64,000 bases of DNA from Membranipora membranacea. Its lineage: Eukaryota > Bryozoa > Gymnolaemata > Cheilostomatida > Membraniporidae. Positions 34,366-47,659 of this stretch are shown in pieces. Numbering within the stretch: position 1 is the stretch's first letter; the number at the start of each line of letters is the position of its first letter. The translations under genes and the position numbers were made by a program. Below the pieces are notes generated by a model that searched no databases, was not told the DNA's origin, and saw only the letters and a program-made list of their open reading frames with translations. The stretch is from positions 16,368,001 to 16,432,000 of the forward strand of contig OU612072.1 in assembly GCA_914767715.1 (NCBI GenBank). The letters are read 5' to 3'.

Positions 34366-36480
34366 TGAGGAACGGAATTAGTACTAGTATACCAAAATCG
34401 TATACTAAATGCTTAAAATATTCAAGGTTCCAACACGTAATTTAATAAATAATTTGTCTAGTTCTGATTATAATTGAAGTTGTATTCTCTTTGAACTTTC
34501 TTTCTAGACAATGGAAGATAACTACAACATACTAAGGTTTTGTGTAAAATTTTGGTAGCACGTTAATTTGAAATGTAACAAATTAACCTTCACAAAATTT
34601 AAAATGATGAACAGCTGGCTCCCCGTTCCTGGTTTAGAGAAACCCTTAGAATTGTTTTTAAGTCTGACCCCTCTTGGACTCCAGAGAAGTTGGCTCCTAG
34701 CCTTTTTAAAGAGTGGCTCCTGCCGATATACTGCAGAAACTCCTTGGTTGTTCTAGAAGTAACTCAAGTGGAGTTGAAAATAATATTCATGCACCACAAA
34801 GCAATTATATAACCCTTTCTGGGTTATGACCGTGCGGTTATTATAAAAAGGGGAGGCTGCTATTTAGAAGATAAGTTTTATACTTCAAAATATCTCACAG
34901 TCTCAAATATTATATGGATTACTAACTTTCAACGCTAAAATTGATCTTTGTATAGTGCCTGGAAGCCCAATAAGGTAGCTTAGGCAGTTTAATCAGAATC
35001 ACAGGCCTCATAACTAAATGTTTGTTATTGACTTCAATCCATTTCCCTTTGGGACCAAGAGTAGCTTTAGGTCGCTTCAAATTTCGCAGTAGATTTATAA
35101 TTGGAGTTATCTTTGATTATTCAAAGGTAATACAACTCCTATTTTGTGTCTGATTTGAATTTGCAAGGTTAATTTTATAAATGAATCCTGAAACTTGGTG
35201 TTGTTTACAGTAACTGATTTGGAATATCAAGCGGGTGTCAAATGAGGTTAAATAATTCTATTTAGTTTGTTTTCTGAAAGTATTTTCAAAATTTCCAATA
35301 ATGTTAAAATGTCAAAAATATAATATGGTAAAAAAATATAAAGATAGTAATTACCAATAATCCTTCCTTCAGCTTTTTCTTCCGTAGTATAATATCCAAA
35401 AAGTAGTTATAATATCAAATAGTATAGTTAATACAAGTAATATAATATCAAGTAGTAGTTGATGTCGTATATAAATCCCTATAAGATGCGAGTAGAAAAA
35501 AATGGTTCAAAGTATAAGGTATACGTAAATAATTTAGCTTATGATAAAATAATTCAAAGATAGTTCGTAATACAATTCTTATAATTGTATTAAAAGTGTT
35601 CTGTGTGTGTGTGTGTGTCTGTGTTAGTAGTTCAATAGTTCAGTAAGTAGTGTCGAGTTTTTTCTCCTTTTATACCCTCTGATTGGTTTTCCAGCACGTG
35701 TTGCTAACATGTCTGTAAGAGCAGCACGTGTTGATAACTGCTGTTCTATCAATGAACTAAATCATTGGTTCTATGACGTTCTATGATGTTCTATGACGTT
35801 CTATGACGTTCTATGATGTTCTATGACGTTCTATGATGTTCTATGATGTTCTATGATGTTTTATGATGTTATTGTAGCCTCATCTCTTTTGTTGTCGCTG
35901 GTTAATAAGAAGGGGGGGGGGGTGATTTCTTCCTGAAGTCACGAATGTTCTTTATTTCAGCCTCAGATTGCACCATTGATTAGCAATATTCGTTTGACTC
36001 ATCTTCCTTCTCCGTCTTACTAACATTTACTATTATTTATTATAGTTATATAGAGTTTTTGTTTAGTCGTTTTCCGAATGTGACCGTATTAATAAATACC
36101 ATTTGCTTCCGGGTTCAAGTAATTTTCAGGCAGTCAGATTTCATGTTTTGACTTAGATTTCCAAATTTCAGCATCATCAGATAAAATTTACGGCGATAAA
36201 CAATAGATAAAGGTTTAGCTTATTATGACTAAGCATCGTGCTAATTGCCGACTTATTGAAGGCTTGGGTATTTGTTAATCTGTTCTGCCGTAGCAAATTA
36301 TATTAATGATGGTGCGCTGAAGTAAAATTTATACTATATTTGTCATTAACCATGGATGTCATCTATACCTGCTATGCTGAATTCTAGCTGGGTATATAAG
36401 CATTTGCGGTAACTCAATATGGCAGTGTTTAGAGTTGTTTTCCTTTTTTCTGTGCTGACAAATATGACATATGTGTGCTG
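34366..36480. repeat. Duplicated block R, copy 1 (joins truncated MRPL4 to TRIM 3' flank)
   Basis: Its first part, 34366-34613, matches 49425-49668; the rest matches 52946-54820, and from about 35297 also 38662-39840. It contains no obvious coding exon but a minus-strand promoter-like cluster (see 35665-35875), a (GT)n run and a G run at about 35913. What the block was before duplication is not clear. Confidence 0.75.
35665..35875 (-). promoter_or_regulatory. Promoter-like cluster in block R1: TATA, CCAAT, two E-boxes, CRE-like repeats
   Basis: Reading the minus strand: ten copies of a 10-bp unit (TTCTATGAYG on the plus strand, several with the CRE half-site TGACG) at 35768-35875, CACGTG at 35725-35730 and 35695-35700, CCAATC at 35681-35686, then GGGTATAAAAGGAG at about 35664-35677. 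Order and spacing are those of an RNA polymerase II promoter aimed at MRPL4 pseudogene 2. Activity is not shown. Confidence 0.5.
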
Positions 36481-37086
36481 CAAACAAGGTCTATCAATCA
36501 AGCCACTGACAATAACAGCGCAGTGATTATAAACATTCTTGCCCTTTTCTTACACAGTGCAACAAAACCATTGCTCATATTCCTTGAAGAATTCATTGGT
36601 TGCAATATAAAACTATGAGGATTGACCAATACTGCTCATCAAAAGCCGGAAAAACTTTAGTAAGTGCTGCAAGCATCTCCATTTTGCTACTATAATATTT
36701 CATCATTGGATGCAATAAACCAATACCAAAAGGGCTGAGCGAGTTATTGTTCAAGTTAAGCAACAAAGATATAAAATAAAGCCATAAATTTAGCTAAGAC
36801 CCTTTACAAACATAAGATGTATCATTATAATTCATTTTTATTTTTATATATCAAAATAAATGAATGTATAAATATTCAGTAAGGCTGAGCGATAAGATAT
36901 ACACATGATCATAGTAACAGAAGAGGAGAAATGCATCATAGCTGTGAAGAAAAGGAGAGGTAGAAATAAAAATGATGATTTGGTGTAACCGCTCTACTAT
37001 GGTTGTAAAAAGGTGATCAAATGGATCAATTTTAATGTGATATATAGCTTTTTAAAACTGTTCAACCTTGGTTCAACGACGCATAT

Positions 37087-38025
37087 ATTTTTTTATTTAT
37101 TTATTTATAGAGGTTTTCTAAAAGTTTATAATTAAAGCAAATTAAAAATAACTTGTTGACCTCATACACATTAACATAGATACAAAAAAATGACTTGAAT
37201 AAAAAGATATAAGTGGTAGGGTGTTACATACTATATAGTGTGTAGGATAATGAAAGCATGGTATCATAAATTGCATGAATAAGATGAAAAAAGAAAAGAA
37301 GAAACAGAGAGTGGCAAACAAAAATACAAGTTAACAACATTAGGTAGGATTAAATGATAATGATTCATGAGGCTTGGTTGATTTAGTTACAAATGTATGA
37401 AAAATATTTAAAAAGGTTGATTTGCCTAGGTTTGATCTAAATGAGGGTTTAATTATTGCACAGTTGCTACGAAGTGATCGTGTATGTCTGTTTGATTTGC
37501 TAACGAGACGAAGTATGTGCTTGGATGCACGGCCTTTATGGACCCTCGATTTGACAAAATTGTGAAAAAGAAAATTCCTTCTACTGTGGAGAGTATGTAA
37601 ATTTAGGAGCAAGCGGCCAGATGTGACAGAAAATTGTTTGGTGGCTGAAGTTATGATTCTGATTGCTTTATTTTGTACTTTTTCTAATGTATCTGAATTT
37701 TTGGCTAAACCATCAAGGTACAATGATGAGCAGTATTCTACTATAGGTCTGATCAGTGATTTTTAAGTCTTCAATGAGTTTTCTACTGTCATGTATTTTT
37801 TTAGTTTTGATAACAAGTAGACCATTTTGTTTGCTTTAGAGGCGGTGGCATTAGCCTGAGGGGTTAAACTAAGTTCTGAATCAAGAATATCTCCAAGAAG
37901 ATTGAGTGAATGCTTGGATTCTATTTTCAAATTGTTTATTCGGATTTGGTAAAAATCTTCTACTTTCCTATTTGAGAAAATACAGTATTGAGTTTTGGAT
38001 AAGTTGAGTTGAAGGAGATTGTTTG
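37087..38025 (-). mobile_element. 5'-truncated LINE inserted in a duplicated TRIM 3' flank
   Basis: The undisturbed flank reads GCATATAGATCATTGCCAGG (about 1661-1681); here it is split after GCATAT and resumes at TTGCCAGG, with about 6-7 bases lost and no target duplication seen. The insert codes for a LINE C-terminal region (37340-37723, and part of 37763-38025) and has an (AAAT)n-type 3' tail at the low end. It belongs to the family at 1-461 and came after the local duplications, since the other flanks lack it. Confidence 0.8.
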
Positions 38026-38083
38026 CCAGGCAAACAACAACAGCCATTATTAACAAAAATAAGGTCGATAGAGTTTCTCTATT

Positions 38084-38661
38084 TCATTCAGTGAGAATTT
38101 CATACATGAGCACAGATTGCTCAATGAATGTAGGAACTACGAGTGTTTTACCGTACAGACATAAATCAAGAATGTATGAATAAGACCTCTTTGCTGGATC
38201 AGTCAGTACTCTGTTCAGATTTCCTGAAAGTGACAATTATACCTGGATTTTATGTAACTACAATATTAGTAGCATTAAAATGACAAAGATACCTGAAATA
38301 TATCTCCTAAACTTGATAATGTAGAGGGAAGAACCTGTACATGTCTGGTTAGCATTCTCACTGGTCTCCAGTATCAGACAATGGTATGTGACACAAAATT
38401 GAATTGTTGTGTTTATTCTAAAATTTAATATCATGGAAACGGTGTATCATGAGATCATCATATTTATGCATATATTATATATATTTTTTACAACCTACCA
38501 TTACCCTCATCCAAAACGGATATTTCTGTGTGGTCCACATAAGCTGTTGACACAAGTACAACTCCTGCTGGATGATGAATTACCCCATCAGGGTTGGTAA
38601 CGCTGTCACAGCTCCAGATAAGACGTCCATCCTCTAGACTCATCTTCACTACTTTTCCTGC
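38084..38661 (-). pseudogene. TRIM fragment: last 54 codons of the propeller exon plus final exon
   Basis: Positions 38499-38661 match the end of the propeller exon and 38084-38223 the final exon; the splice sites between them (donor after 38499, acceptor at 38223) are intact and the frame is open, giving about 100 residues from GKVVKMSLEDG to the stop. Everything upstream is missing: at 38661/38662 the exon is joined directly to block R2. It is the breakpoint of a tandem duplication of about 3.4 kb. Confidence 0.85.
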
Positions 38662-39840
38662 CAATAATGTTAAAATGTCAAAAATATAATATGGTAAAAA
38701 AATATAAAGATAGTAATTACCAAAAATCCTTCCTTCAGCTTTTTCTTCAGTAGTGTAATATCCAAAAAGTAGTTATAATATCCAATAGTATAGTTAATAT
38801 AAGTAATATAATATCCAGTAGTAGTTAATGTCCAATATAAATCCCTTTAAGATGTGAGTAGAAAAAAATGGTCCAAAGTATAAGGTTTACTTAAATAATG
38901 TAGCTTATGATAAAATAATTCAAAGATAGTTCGTATAATACAATTCTTATAATTGTATTAAAAGTGTTCTGTGTGTGTGTGTGTGTGTCTGTGTTAGTAG
39001 TTCAGTAGTTCAGTAAGTAGTGTTGAGTTTTTTCTCCTTTTATACCCTCTGATTGGTTTTCCAGCATGTGTTGCTAACATGTCTGTAAGAGCAGCACGTG
39101 TTGATAACTGCTGTTCTATCAATGAACTAAATCATTGGTTCTATGACGTTCTATGATGTTCTATGACGTTCTATGACGTTCTATGATGTTCTATGACGTT
39201 CTATGATGTTCTATGATGTTCTATGATGTTTTATGATGTTATTGTAGCCTCATCTCTTTTGTTGTTGCTGGTTAATAAGAAGGGGGGGGGGTGATTTCTT
39301 CCTGAAGTCACGAATGTTCTTTATTTCAGCCTCAGATTGCACCATTGATTAGCAATATTCGTTTGACTCATCTTCCTTCTCCGTCTTACTAACATTTACT
39401 ATTATTTATTATAGTTATATAGAGTTTTTGTTTAGTCGTTTTCCGAATGTGACCGTATTAATAAATACCATTTGCTTCCGGGTTCAAGTAATTTTCAGGC
39501 AGTCAGATTTCATGTTTTGACTTAGATTTCCAAATTTCAGCATCATCAGATAAAATTTACGGCGATAAACAATAGATAAAGGTTTAGCTTATTATGACTA
39601 AGCATCGTGCTAATTTTCGACTTATTGAAGGCTTGGGTGTTTGTTAATCTGTTCTGCCGTAGCAAATTATATTAATGATGGTGCGCTGAAGTAAAATTTA
39701 TACTATATTTGTCATTAACCATGGATGTCATCTATACCTGCTGTGTTGAATTCTAGCTGGGTATATAAGCATTTGCGGTAACTCAATATGGCAGTGTTTA
39801 GAGTTTTTTTCCTTTTTTCTGTGCTGACAAATATCAGATA
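38662..39840. repeat. Duplicated block R, copy 2
   Basis: Closely matches 35297-36470. It is fused at its low end to the truncated propeller exon. No coding exon of its own is recognised. Confidence 0.8.
39035..39241 (-). promoter_or_regulatory. Promoter-like cluster in block R2
   Basis: Same layout as at 35665-35875: 10-bp TGACG-containing array (about 39138-39241), one intact CACGTG (39095-39100), CCAATC (39051-39056) and TATAAAA (about 39037-39043). The proximal E-box is changed to CATGTG. It points at the TRIM fragment 38084-38661. Confidence 0.45.
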
Positions 39841-40527
39841 TGTGTGCTGCAAACAAGGTCTATCAATCAGGCCACTGACAATAACAGCACAGTGACTATA
39901 AAAACTCTTACCCTTTTCTTACACAGTGCAACAAAACCATTGTCCATATTCCTTGAAGAATTCATTGGTTGCAATATAAAACTATGAGGATTGACCAATA
40001 CTGCTCATCAAAAGCCGGAAAAACTTTAGTAAGTGCTGCAAGCATGTCCATTTTTCTACTATAATAATTTCATCATTGGATGCAATAAACCAATACTAAA
40101 AGGGCTGAGCGAGTTTATTGTTCAAGTTAAGCAACAAAGATATAAAATAAAGCCATAAATTTAGCTAAGACCCTTTACAAACAAATGATGTATCATTATA
40201 ATTCATTTTTATTTTTATATATCAAAATAAATGAATGTATAAATATTCAGTAAGGCTGAGCGATAAGATATAAACATGATCATAGTAACAGAAGAGGAGA
40301 AATGCATCATAGCTGTGAAGAAAAGGAGAGGTAGAAATATAAATGATGATTTGGTATAACCGCTCTACTATGGTTGTAAAACAGGTGATCAAATGGATAA
40401 ATTTTAATGTGATATAAATAGCTTTTTAAAACTGTTCAACCTTGGTTCAATGACACATATAGATCATTGCCAGGCAAACAACAACAGCCATTATTAATAG
40501 AAATAAGGTTGATAGAGTTTCTCTATT

Positions 40528-40775
40528 TCATTCAGTGAGAATCTCATACATGAGCACAGATTTCTCATCGAATGTAGGAATTACGAGTGTTTTACCGTAC
40601 AGACATAAATCAACTGAATAAGGCTTCTTTGCTGGATCAGTCAGTACTCTGTTCAGATTTCCTGGAAATGACAATTATACCGGGTATACAATTATGTAAC
40701 TACAATATAAGTAGAGGCCGAAAACTCCTGAAATAAATCTCCTACACTCGAGTTTGTAGAAGGAAAAACCTGTTC

Positions 40776-40807
<32 letters not shown>

Positions 40808-43800
40808 GTAGAAATATAAATAAACATATATATATATACACACACATATATAACATTCTCACTGGTCTCCAGTATCATTACAATGGTGTGTATATTCAAA
40901 AATTTACTCTCATGGAAAATATGTATCATGAGATCATCATATTTATGTATATATTATATATATTTTTTACAACCTACCATTACCCTCACCCAAAACTGAT
41001 ATATCTGTGCGGTCCAAGCCATTTCTTGCCACAAGTACAACTCCTGCTGGATGATGAACTATCCCACCAGGGTTGGTATCGCTGTCACAGCTCCAGATAA
41101 GACGTCCATCCTCCAGACTCATCTTCACTACTTTTCCTGCTTCTCTGTCAGATATGACCGCACAGTCATCTCCACAGCTGCTCATGCTCACATTGCCTTT
41201 CATTGTCAGAGCTACTGGACAGGGAACTCTTCTGATGACATCTCCTGTGAATGAGTAGATGATGATCTGCTTAGCAGGCGAATCACCAACAGCAAGCTGA
41301 TTGTCATTGATGACTACAATGCGCTGCCCGAAGTAGGGGTTGACAGGATGGTCCCAGGATGAAAGTAATGAGCCATCAGATATATCATAGACATTGATCT
41401 TTGATTGTGTTTTACTGATGTACATGAGACTGTAGAGTCTGTTGTTATACACAGCTAGAGAGAAGACATGACAGTGTTCATTGATGAAGGCTTTGGTCAC
41501 CTTGCCCTGCTGGTCGATCCTGTCAGTAGTTCCTCCCGCCTGTCCTACATAGGTGAATCCGTTATAGTGACATACTGTGGTACATGCATGGTCAAACTTT
41601 ACCTCCCTGATAAGCCTTATTCCAGCGGGCGCTTGTCTTGTCTTGTCTTGTTGTGGTGGTGGAGGGACGGTCGAGGGAGGTGTTGCAGCTGATGGTGGCT
41701 GATTTGGGGCTATTAGTGATGGAGGCTTTACAGTGTTTAGATTGTAAGCTTCCCCTCTTAGCACAGTTTCACCCTCCTCAGTCAACAATTCCATAACTGG
41801 GATAAATTCAGTTTCTGTAAACAAAAAGTGCATTCAATTATAAGATGATGGTCTGCATGCATGAGATTCTTACATATAATATGTGGAAAAATTAGGACTA
41901 TCAAAAATTGTTTTGTAGAAGGAGTTATCACCTTTCTTCAAAGAAGAGAAAAACAACTAAATCATCACAGTCCTGCTTTATTATTTAGCCGGTGATGTGA
42001 TTCATTTCATCAGATGGTAATAAAATGTGATCCCCATAACAAAATCATTGTAAAAACTGACAATAACCTAATCATTCTCTCAAAGATCCAACAGGACAAT
42101 CAAGAATAAATATATCTCATTATTTCTCAGAATAACAATTTACCTCCAATAAAAACAATCATTTTAAGACTGGGAGTAGGCCTTTGTATCATATGCATAT
42201 TATTAGTATGTTTTGCCTGACATAGACTAACCTTCAACTCTCAGTGAGGCCACATCTCCCTTCATATTCATGCCAGGTAACTCATAAGAGGTCAGAGACT
42301 TCAGGAACTCAAGACTTTCTTCGTACTTCTCAACAAGGTCAACCTGTTCAGGATAATTCAATTTTTTATCGCAGAGCCGTCATGGACAATATAGTTTGCG
42401 AGTGCTTGTTTGTGGCCTTTTGCGTGTAAAACTGATTAGCAAGTAGTCCAAGACAGTTATCAACTGAGCTATATCTTGGGAGAAGAGCTTCAATCACAGG
42501 AGCTTATAATTATCAAAGTGTTAAAATAATTATCTTATTGTTCAAATGGTTCAAACCCATTTGTGTCATAGAGCAAGCCCTTATCTAAGCAACTCTTTTT
42601 CCGATAGTTACCAAATATACCATAGGATAATACTGTTTTTTAAGCACATAAGCCCAATTACCTTTAAACCGAACACTTTACACTTTGAGTGAGCCTTACC
42701 AGGTCTGGCTAGGTGAGGTGTTCTAGGAGACAAAGAGTAAACAAAAGGTCCCACCTGTATAAAACAGCATACCTGTTTAGGAGCCTTGACCTCAACAACA
42801 TTGGACACTCACCTGATGATAGTTGTTCATTCTGTCATCATTATCCTGTAATTTCCTCACTATCTCTCTGTGTATTGTCTCTACTTTCTGCTCTAGAAAC
42901 ACTTCTCTCTCTATTCTCCCTTCACTTCTGTGTGCTTCAAGCTTTAACTCCAGCCTTTCATACTCCTCCATCACATACTTTATCTAAAATAAAATGAATA
43001 AATAATTCTAAATGCTAAATCTGTAAGTGTTAATCTCATGCATATCATAAGCTTCAACAAACTTTCAATAAAGAAATAGGCCGCCATAGTTTAATAACTT
43101 ATCTACTAAGGAGTTGTGTGCCCTTAGGAATCAGAGCACAACTTGTAGCAATTGTGCAATGATCAAGGACAAATTATTAGGCATTACACATTAGCCCTCA
43201 CATATTTATCTCTGGACTGGTGTAGCTGAGACACCAGCTCTTCTGTCTTCTTATCCCAATTCCTCAGTCCTTCCATCGTAACCCTGACAAGTCTGTCAGC
43301 TTCACTTTCTCTCTGCTGAGCCTCGACTCTCAGTTTATCTAGCTCCTGTAACAGGGTCCTCTCTAACTTCTCTAACACTGTAAACTTGTGACTGCCGCCT
43401 GAAATATTCATGCGCTAACCTTTGTGAGACATGAAAAAGTTTGTGCTACAAGCGGAAGAAGAGACGAACATGTAGATGACATAATATTCACCTGAGAGGT
43501 CATTCAATCATGAAAGCTCCCCTCATCGGACCTGAACCCACGACTCCAGCGACTCATTATGTCTGAAAGAAAAGCAAGTGCTTTTCCCAATTGCACCATC
43601 TCACCATCCCAAAAAAGTGGGCTGATGGTTCCAATAAGCAAGCCCGCTATTCACTAGTCGAAGTCGTTCTCTTTGCCTGACTGGTATCATTTCTGTCATT
43701 TTTGGGTGAATATAAATAGGGCTGTGTATGAAAAATATTGTGTTAATTTACTCTAAAAATGTTCCAAAACAATTGGGCTACTCACCCGTCGAGCAATCGG

Positions 43801-44950
43801 TATTTTCAGGCAAACAATTGACACAAAAGGTCCTGTAGCATTCAGGACAACCAAATGTCAGCTCCTGATCTTTGTGTACAAAACAGAATCTCTTCTCTAA
43901 CTTTTTCATGGCTCTTTTGTATACAGCAATCTCCACTACATTGTGTTCAGGATTTAGCTCAAAATGAGGCTGAAAAGGACAACAAAGGCTGTGACTTTAA
44001 AATCACTCTTTTGGGTCAAGAAGTGATCTTAAAATTTCATATTTGCACTGAGCAGTCATTTAATCTGAGTTTGGCAAGTCAGATCGCACGGCAACTTGCT
44101 TCCTTGTACTGTATTCATTCCTGCTGTACTGACAAAAAAGTTTCTTCGCAAAGGCATATGGTAACAATCCTCATGGTACCAACTACAATGTGTGCCTTGC
44201 TCACCATTTAAGCTCTACCGTATTGCGAAGACAATTATTAGCGTTGAGACGGGAAGGAACAGAACAGAATACATTAAAATTTTTCTAAAGTATTGTGATG
44301 CGATAGACAGCAAAACAAATACAGTGAAGAACAAATTTAGATCAAAATCAAAAGAATTAAGAAAAGCAATTTGAACAATATCAGATCATGTTATATTGAA
44401 ATGTTTCACTCACCCCGGAGTGGTTGTCACAGAACACATTGTTACAGTCATAACAATACATGTCAGCAGTATTCTTATCTTTCCCTTTTTTCTTCTCACA
44501 AACATGACAGAGAATTATCTCCTCTTCTGCTTTTTTGCTTGAGGCTGATGGGATGTTCACAACAGTCTCAGCAGTAACTGATCTACAACACGTAGAATGG
44601 CAATTGCAAAGGGACAGCAGAGTACAAAGAGGCAGTAAATGAGTAGCAATCGACCTTGTTGATGGAGAGATATTTTTCAGTGATATTTTACTGGCAATCA
44701 GAATGAGAAGCTTAAGTACAGCTAGGTTTATAAATAAATTTATTAGATTATAACAATAGATCAAGATTTACCTGCATGTTTTACAGGGAAACACTTGAGT
44801 TGACACTTCAGAGATGGTCAGTAGACACTTGGTACAGATTGTATGAGAACAGGGTAGTAGTTTTATATCACAGCTGAGAAAAGTATCAAACTCCATACAG
44901 ATAAAACACTGAGCTTCCGCCTCGCCCGATGTCATCAGAGCGGTAGCCAT
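40528..44950 (-). CDS. TRIM gene 3: RING, B-box 1, B-box 2, coiled coil, NHL-like propeller; probable E3 ubiquitin ligase
   Basis: Exons 44772-44950, 44414-44582, 43786-43969, 43202-43398, 42813-42983, 42232-42343, 40978-41814 and 40528-40661 give 1983 nt, 660 residues plus stop, open throughout. The RING is identical to gene 2. The propeller exon is 9 nt longer than in gene 1, adding three residues (DKTR region) by growth of a CAAGA repeat at about 41636-41653. The final exon is two codons shorter (PYSVDLCLYG). Propeller differences from the other copies lie at the same few sites. A SINE sits in the B-box 2 to coiled-coil intron. It probably acts like gene 1 with another target surface. Confidence 0.9.
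43490..43730 (-). mobile_element. tRNA-derived SINE in the TRIM gene 3 intron
   Basis: Paralogue of the insertion at 28880-29150: head at about 43520-43610 with a B box on the minus strand reading GTGGGTTCAGG. More diverged than the copies in genes 2 and 4. Confidence 0.5.
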
Positions 44951-45068
44951 TCCTCAGTACAGGAATACCTGCTGGTGAAAATAAGGGATCGGACATATTT
45001 TGATGCAGCTTTGAAATACACTCTGATCAGGTCCATGGCTATATCATAACCTTTCCTAACACAACTCA

Positions 45069-45144
45069 CCTGACCCTGACATCGGATCCTAGAATATGGC
45101 CACACCGACCTGGCTGGGCCGCTCATCTGACCCCAAGTTTTATA
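45069..45144 (-). promoter_or_regulatory. Predicted TATA promoter and 5' UTR donor of TRIM gene 3
   Basis: TATAAAA at 45138-45144 and GTGAGT donor after 45070 on the minus strand, matching genes 1 and 2. Confidence 0.45.
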
Positions 45145-47659
45145 ATAAACAGCTGATTCCATTCATTAATCCATTAATATTATGATATTAGGTGATGAAT
45201 GTTTATTGACACTGACAATTTTGGTGGGATATGAATAGACAGTCAATCATCAACTCTGTTCAACAGTAGGGATCAGAAGCTTAGCATTAAATTGTATTAG
45301 CCAAGTGTGATTGAAAACAATCAAAGGGTGTCAACAAACCATTCAAACTGAGGCGGCATTTATTCAAAATTTTACCCTCCCCTACTAATCTGCGATTTTC
45401 TCTTGTTCTAAGTCAGCAAGAGCTCCCTAGTTTTTTCACCATAAAATCCATCTGTGTCAGCTGAAGCTTAATAAAATTGATCTCACTCAGACATAACGCA
45501 TCATTGATATACAGGCAGCTGATTAGGGTGTTGTCGTGTGGATTAAAAGTGGAATATTTATGTCATGCTTAATCCAATCAGGGAGAATTCCCCCTGATCA
45601 AATCGACATGCACCTTGAATGTTTGATGAGATGAATCATAACAAAAAAAATCCATAGCCAGCATTCAAGATGACGATCACGGCCGAAGATGGCATATCTA
45701 GGTTAACTGCTTTTAGTAATCTGCTTTTATGAATCTAGTAATCTGCTTGTAAACTCCTCCAAAACCCATTCAATTCACTTTTGAGGGCCCAAAATTGCTC
45801 TCTAGGCTTTGGCGGCCGGGACTCCGCCCAAACCCCGTTGGTGGGGCATTCAACGCTCCCCAAATCCCCAGCTCGGTTTGCTCAGGCGCTTTGCGCCCAC
45901 GGTGTGCACAGGGTAGTTAAAGTTGGCAGGGTCACAATTGAAAGCTAGAAATTCCCCCTACCTGACCATAACTGATTCCAACAGTAATTCTCAGCCAGTT
46001 GTGAAGAATATAATCTAATGCACTTTACCATATCGTTTCCCATTGGGATAGCATTAAATGACCATTTGCCAAGATCTTACAATGCAAATATGGAGCGAAA
46101 TATGATGAGCATACTATCTAACTAGTTAATAAAACAAAACTAAGAGATAGGTGATTGCTCTATTAATGTTGCATCGATTATCAGGCACCCGGATCCTGTC
46201 GACCAGTCATTTACAGCCAGAAATAATTCAAAAATACCTAAGAGATCTCACCTGCACAACTTGTCACTAGCAGAGCTTTGAACAAAATGGTGGACAGTTG
46301 CTAAGATGCAAATCATTATTCACCGGGAAATGGAAAATCACGCAAGCAGTTTCATTTTTAATTACTATTGCCCAGCACTTGGATGTGATATATGAGATTG
46401 TAGTTCAAGTTTAACTGTTATTGAGGCAGCATTGTTCTATTGATTTAGCTAATGTGAGTTTGCCAATACAAATCAATAATTTCACTTATAAATATCAATG
46501 CGAGGACAACAATGAGGTCCAGCAATTTTGTTTTATTGACACACAAAGCTGAATATTTGAACAATTTTATGAATAAAAAACGCCAGGCTCAGCAAAGGAA
46601 GCTATCAGTTGTATTTGAAGCTCGTTATTATACAGGTTTCAACAAGAACATAAACAGATTTTAATTCTTATAATATGACTGAAATGTTTGCAATCACTGT
46701 GATTGATATTATAGAGCCGTCTTTACAAATAAGATGTTTGAATCTTCAACATGCAGCTAATTTAATTTCTGTATACTTCTATACAATGTTCAAGTGCAGG
46801 CTCTGTGATCTTGCAGCCTTATGAACTCTCAGCTCAGCGAGCCTTTGTCTCAAGTCAACAAGCCCTAAACATATCAAAAAAGTATTCCTGTACCGCATGA
46901 TGCCTTTGATAATAATGGTTACGTTCTACAACGGATCATGATCGCCCTTCTTGTATTTAATCTGCATGACTCCGGGCTTGTGATAATGATAGAGTACTCT
47001 CTCTTCTATTTTATTGACAGCAGGTAAAGTCAGCACCACTGCCTCGTGTTTCACCATACTGTGTACATTTAAACCTGAAAATGGTAGAAAAAAACCTGAT
47101 CAGTGGCAGCAAGTAATCAAAATATCTTACTTATTTTTGCAGAACATTTTGATTTTATATCTATTTATGGTTTCATTTACAGAAAATGGACAGGGCTTAA
47201 CTTACCGAAGCTGCGCTTGGCTCCAAAAGGGCGAAAATTAGCACAGAAATAAAAGTGTTATAGTGTTAAAATAAATATTTCTACTGGCAAAGCTAAGGAA
47301 AAAATTACCCATGGAGGATTTTGAGAAACATACCGACAAGAATTTGCACCGCAATGCCCTCGCATTTATCGTGTACATTCACCCTTAACCTATAGCTATC
47401 CACAAAGGGATGCTGCGCTTGGAAAGTCAAGATGTTTGTAGAATAGCTCAAGATGAATTTGCTTAGCTATCACTATCATGAAAGTTATTATCGCAGCATC
47501 CAACGCTTTCATTAGCCTGAAATAGTGTCATGCTATGACAAATCTTGTGACCTGCAGGGAGCCATCACAACAAGCACATAAACAAAATCAGGAGGAGCAC
47601 TTGTCATCTGGCTTCTTCTCAGCAAATTATGGGCATCCAATATTGAAACTTTATGACAT

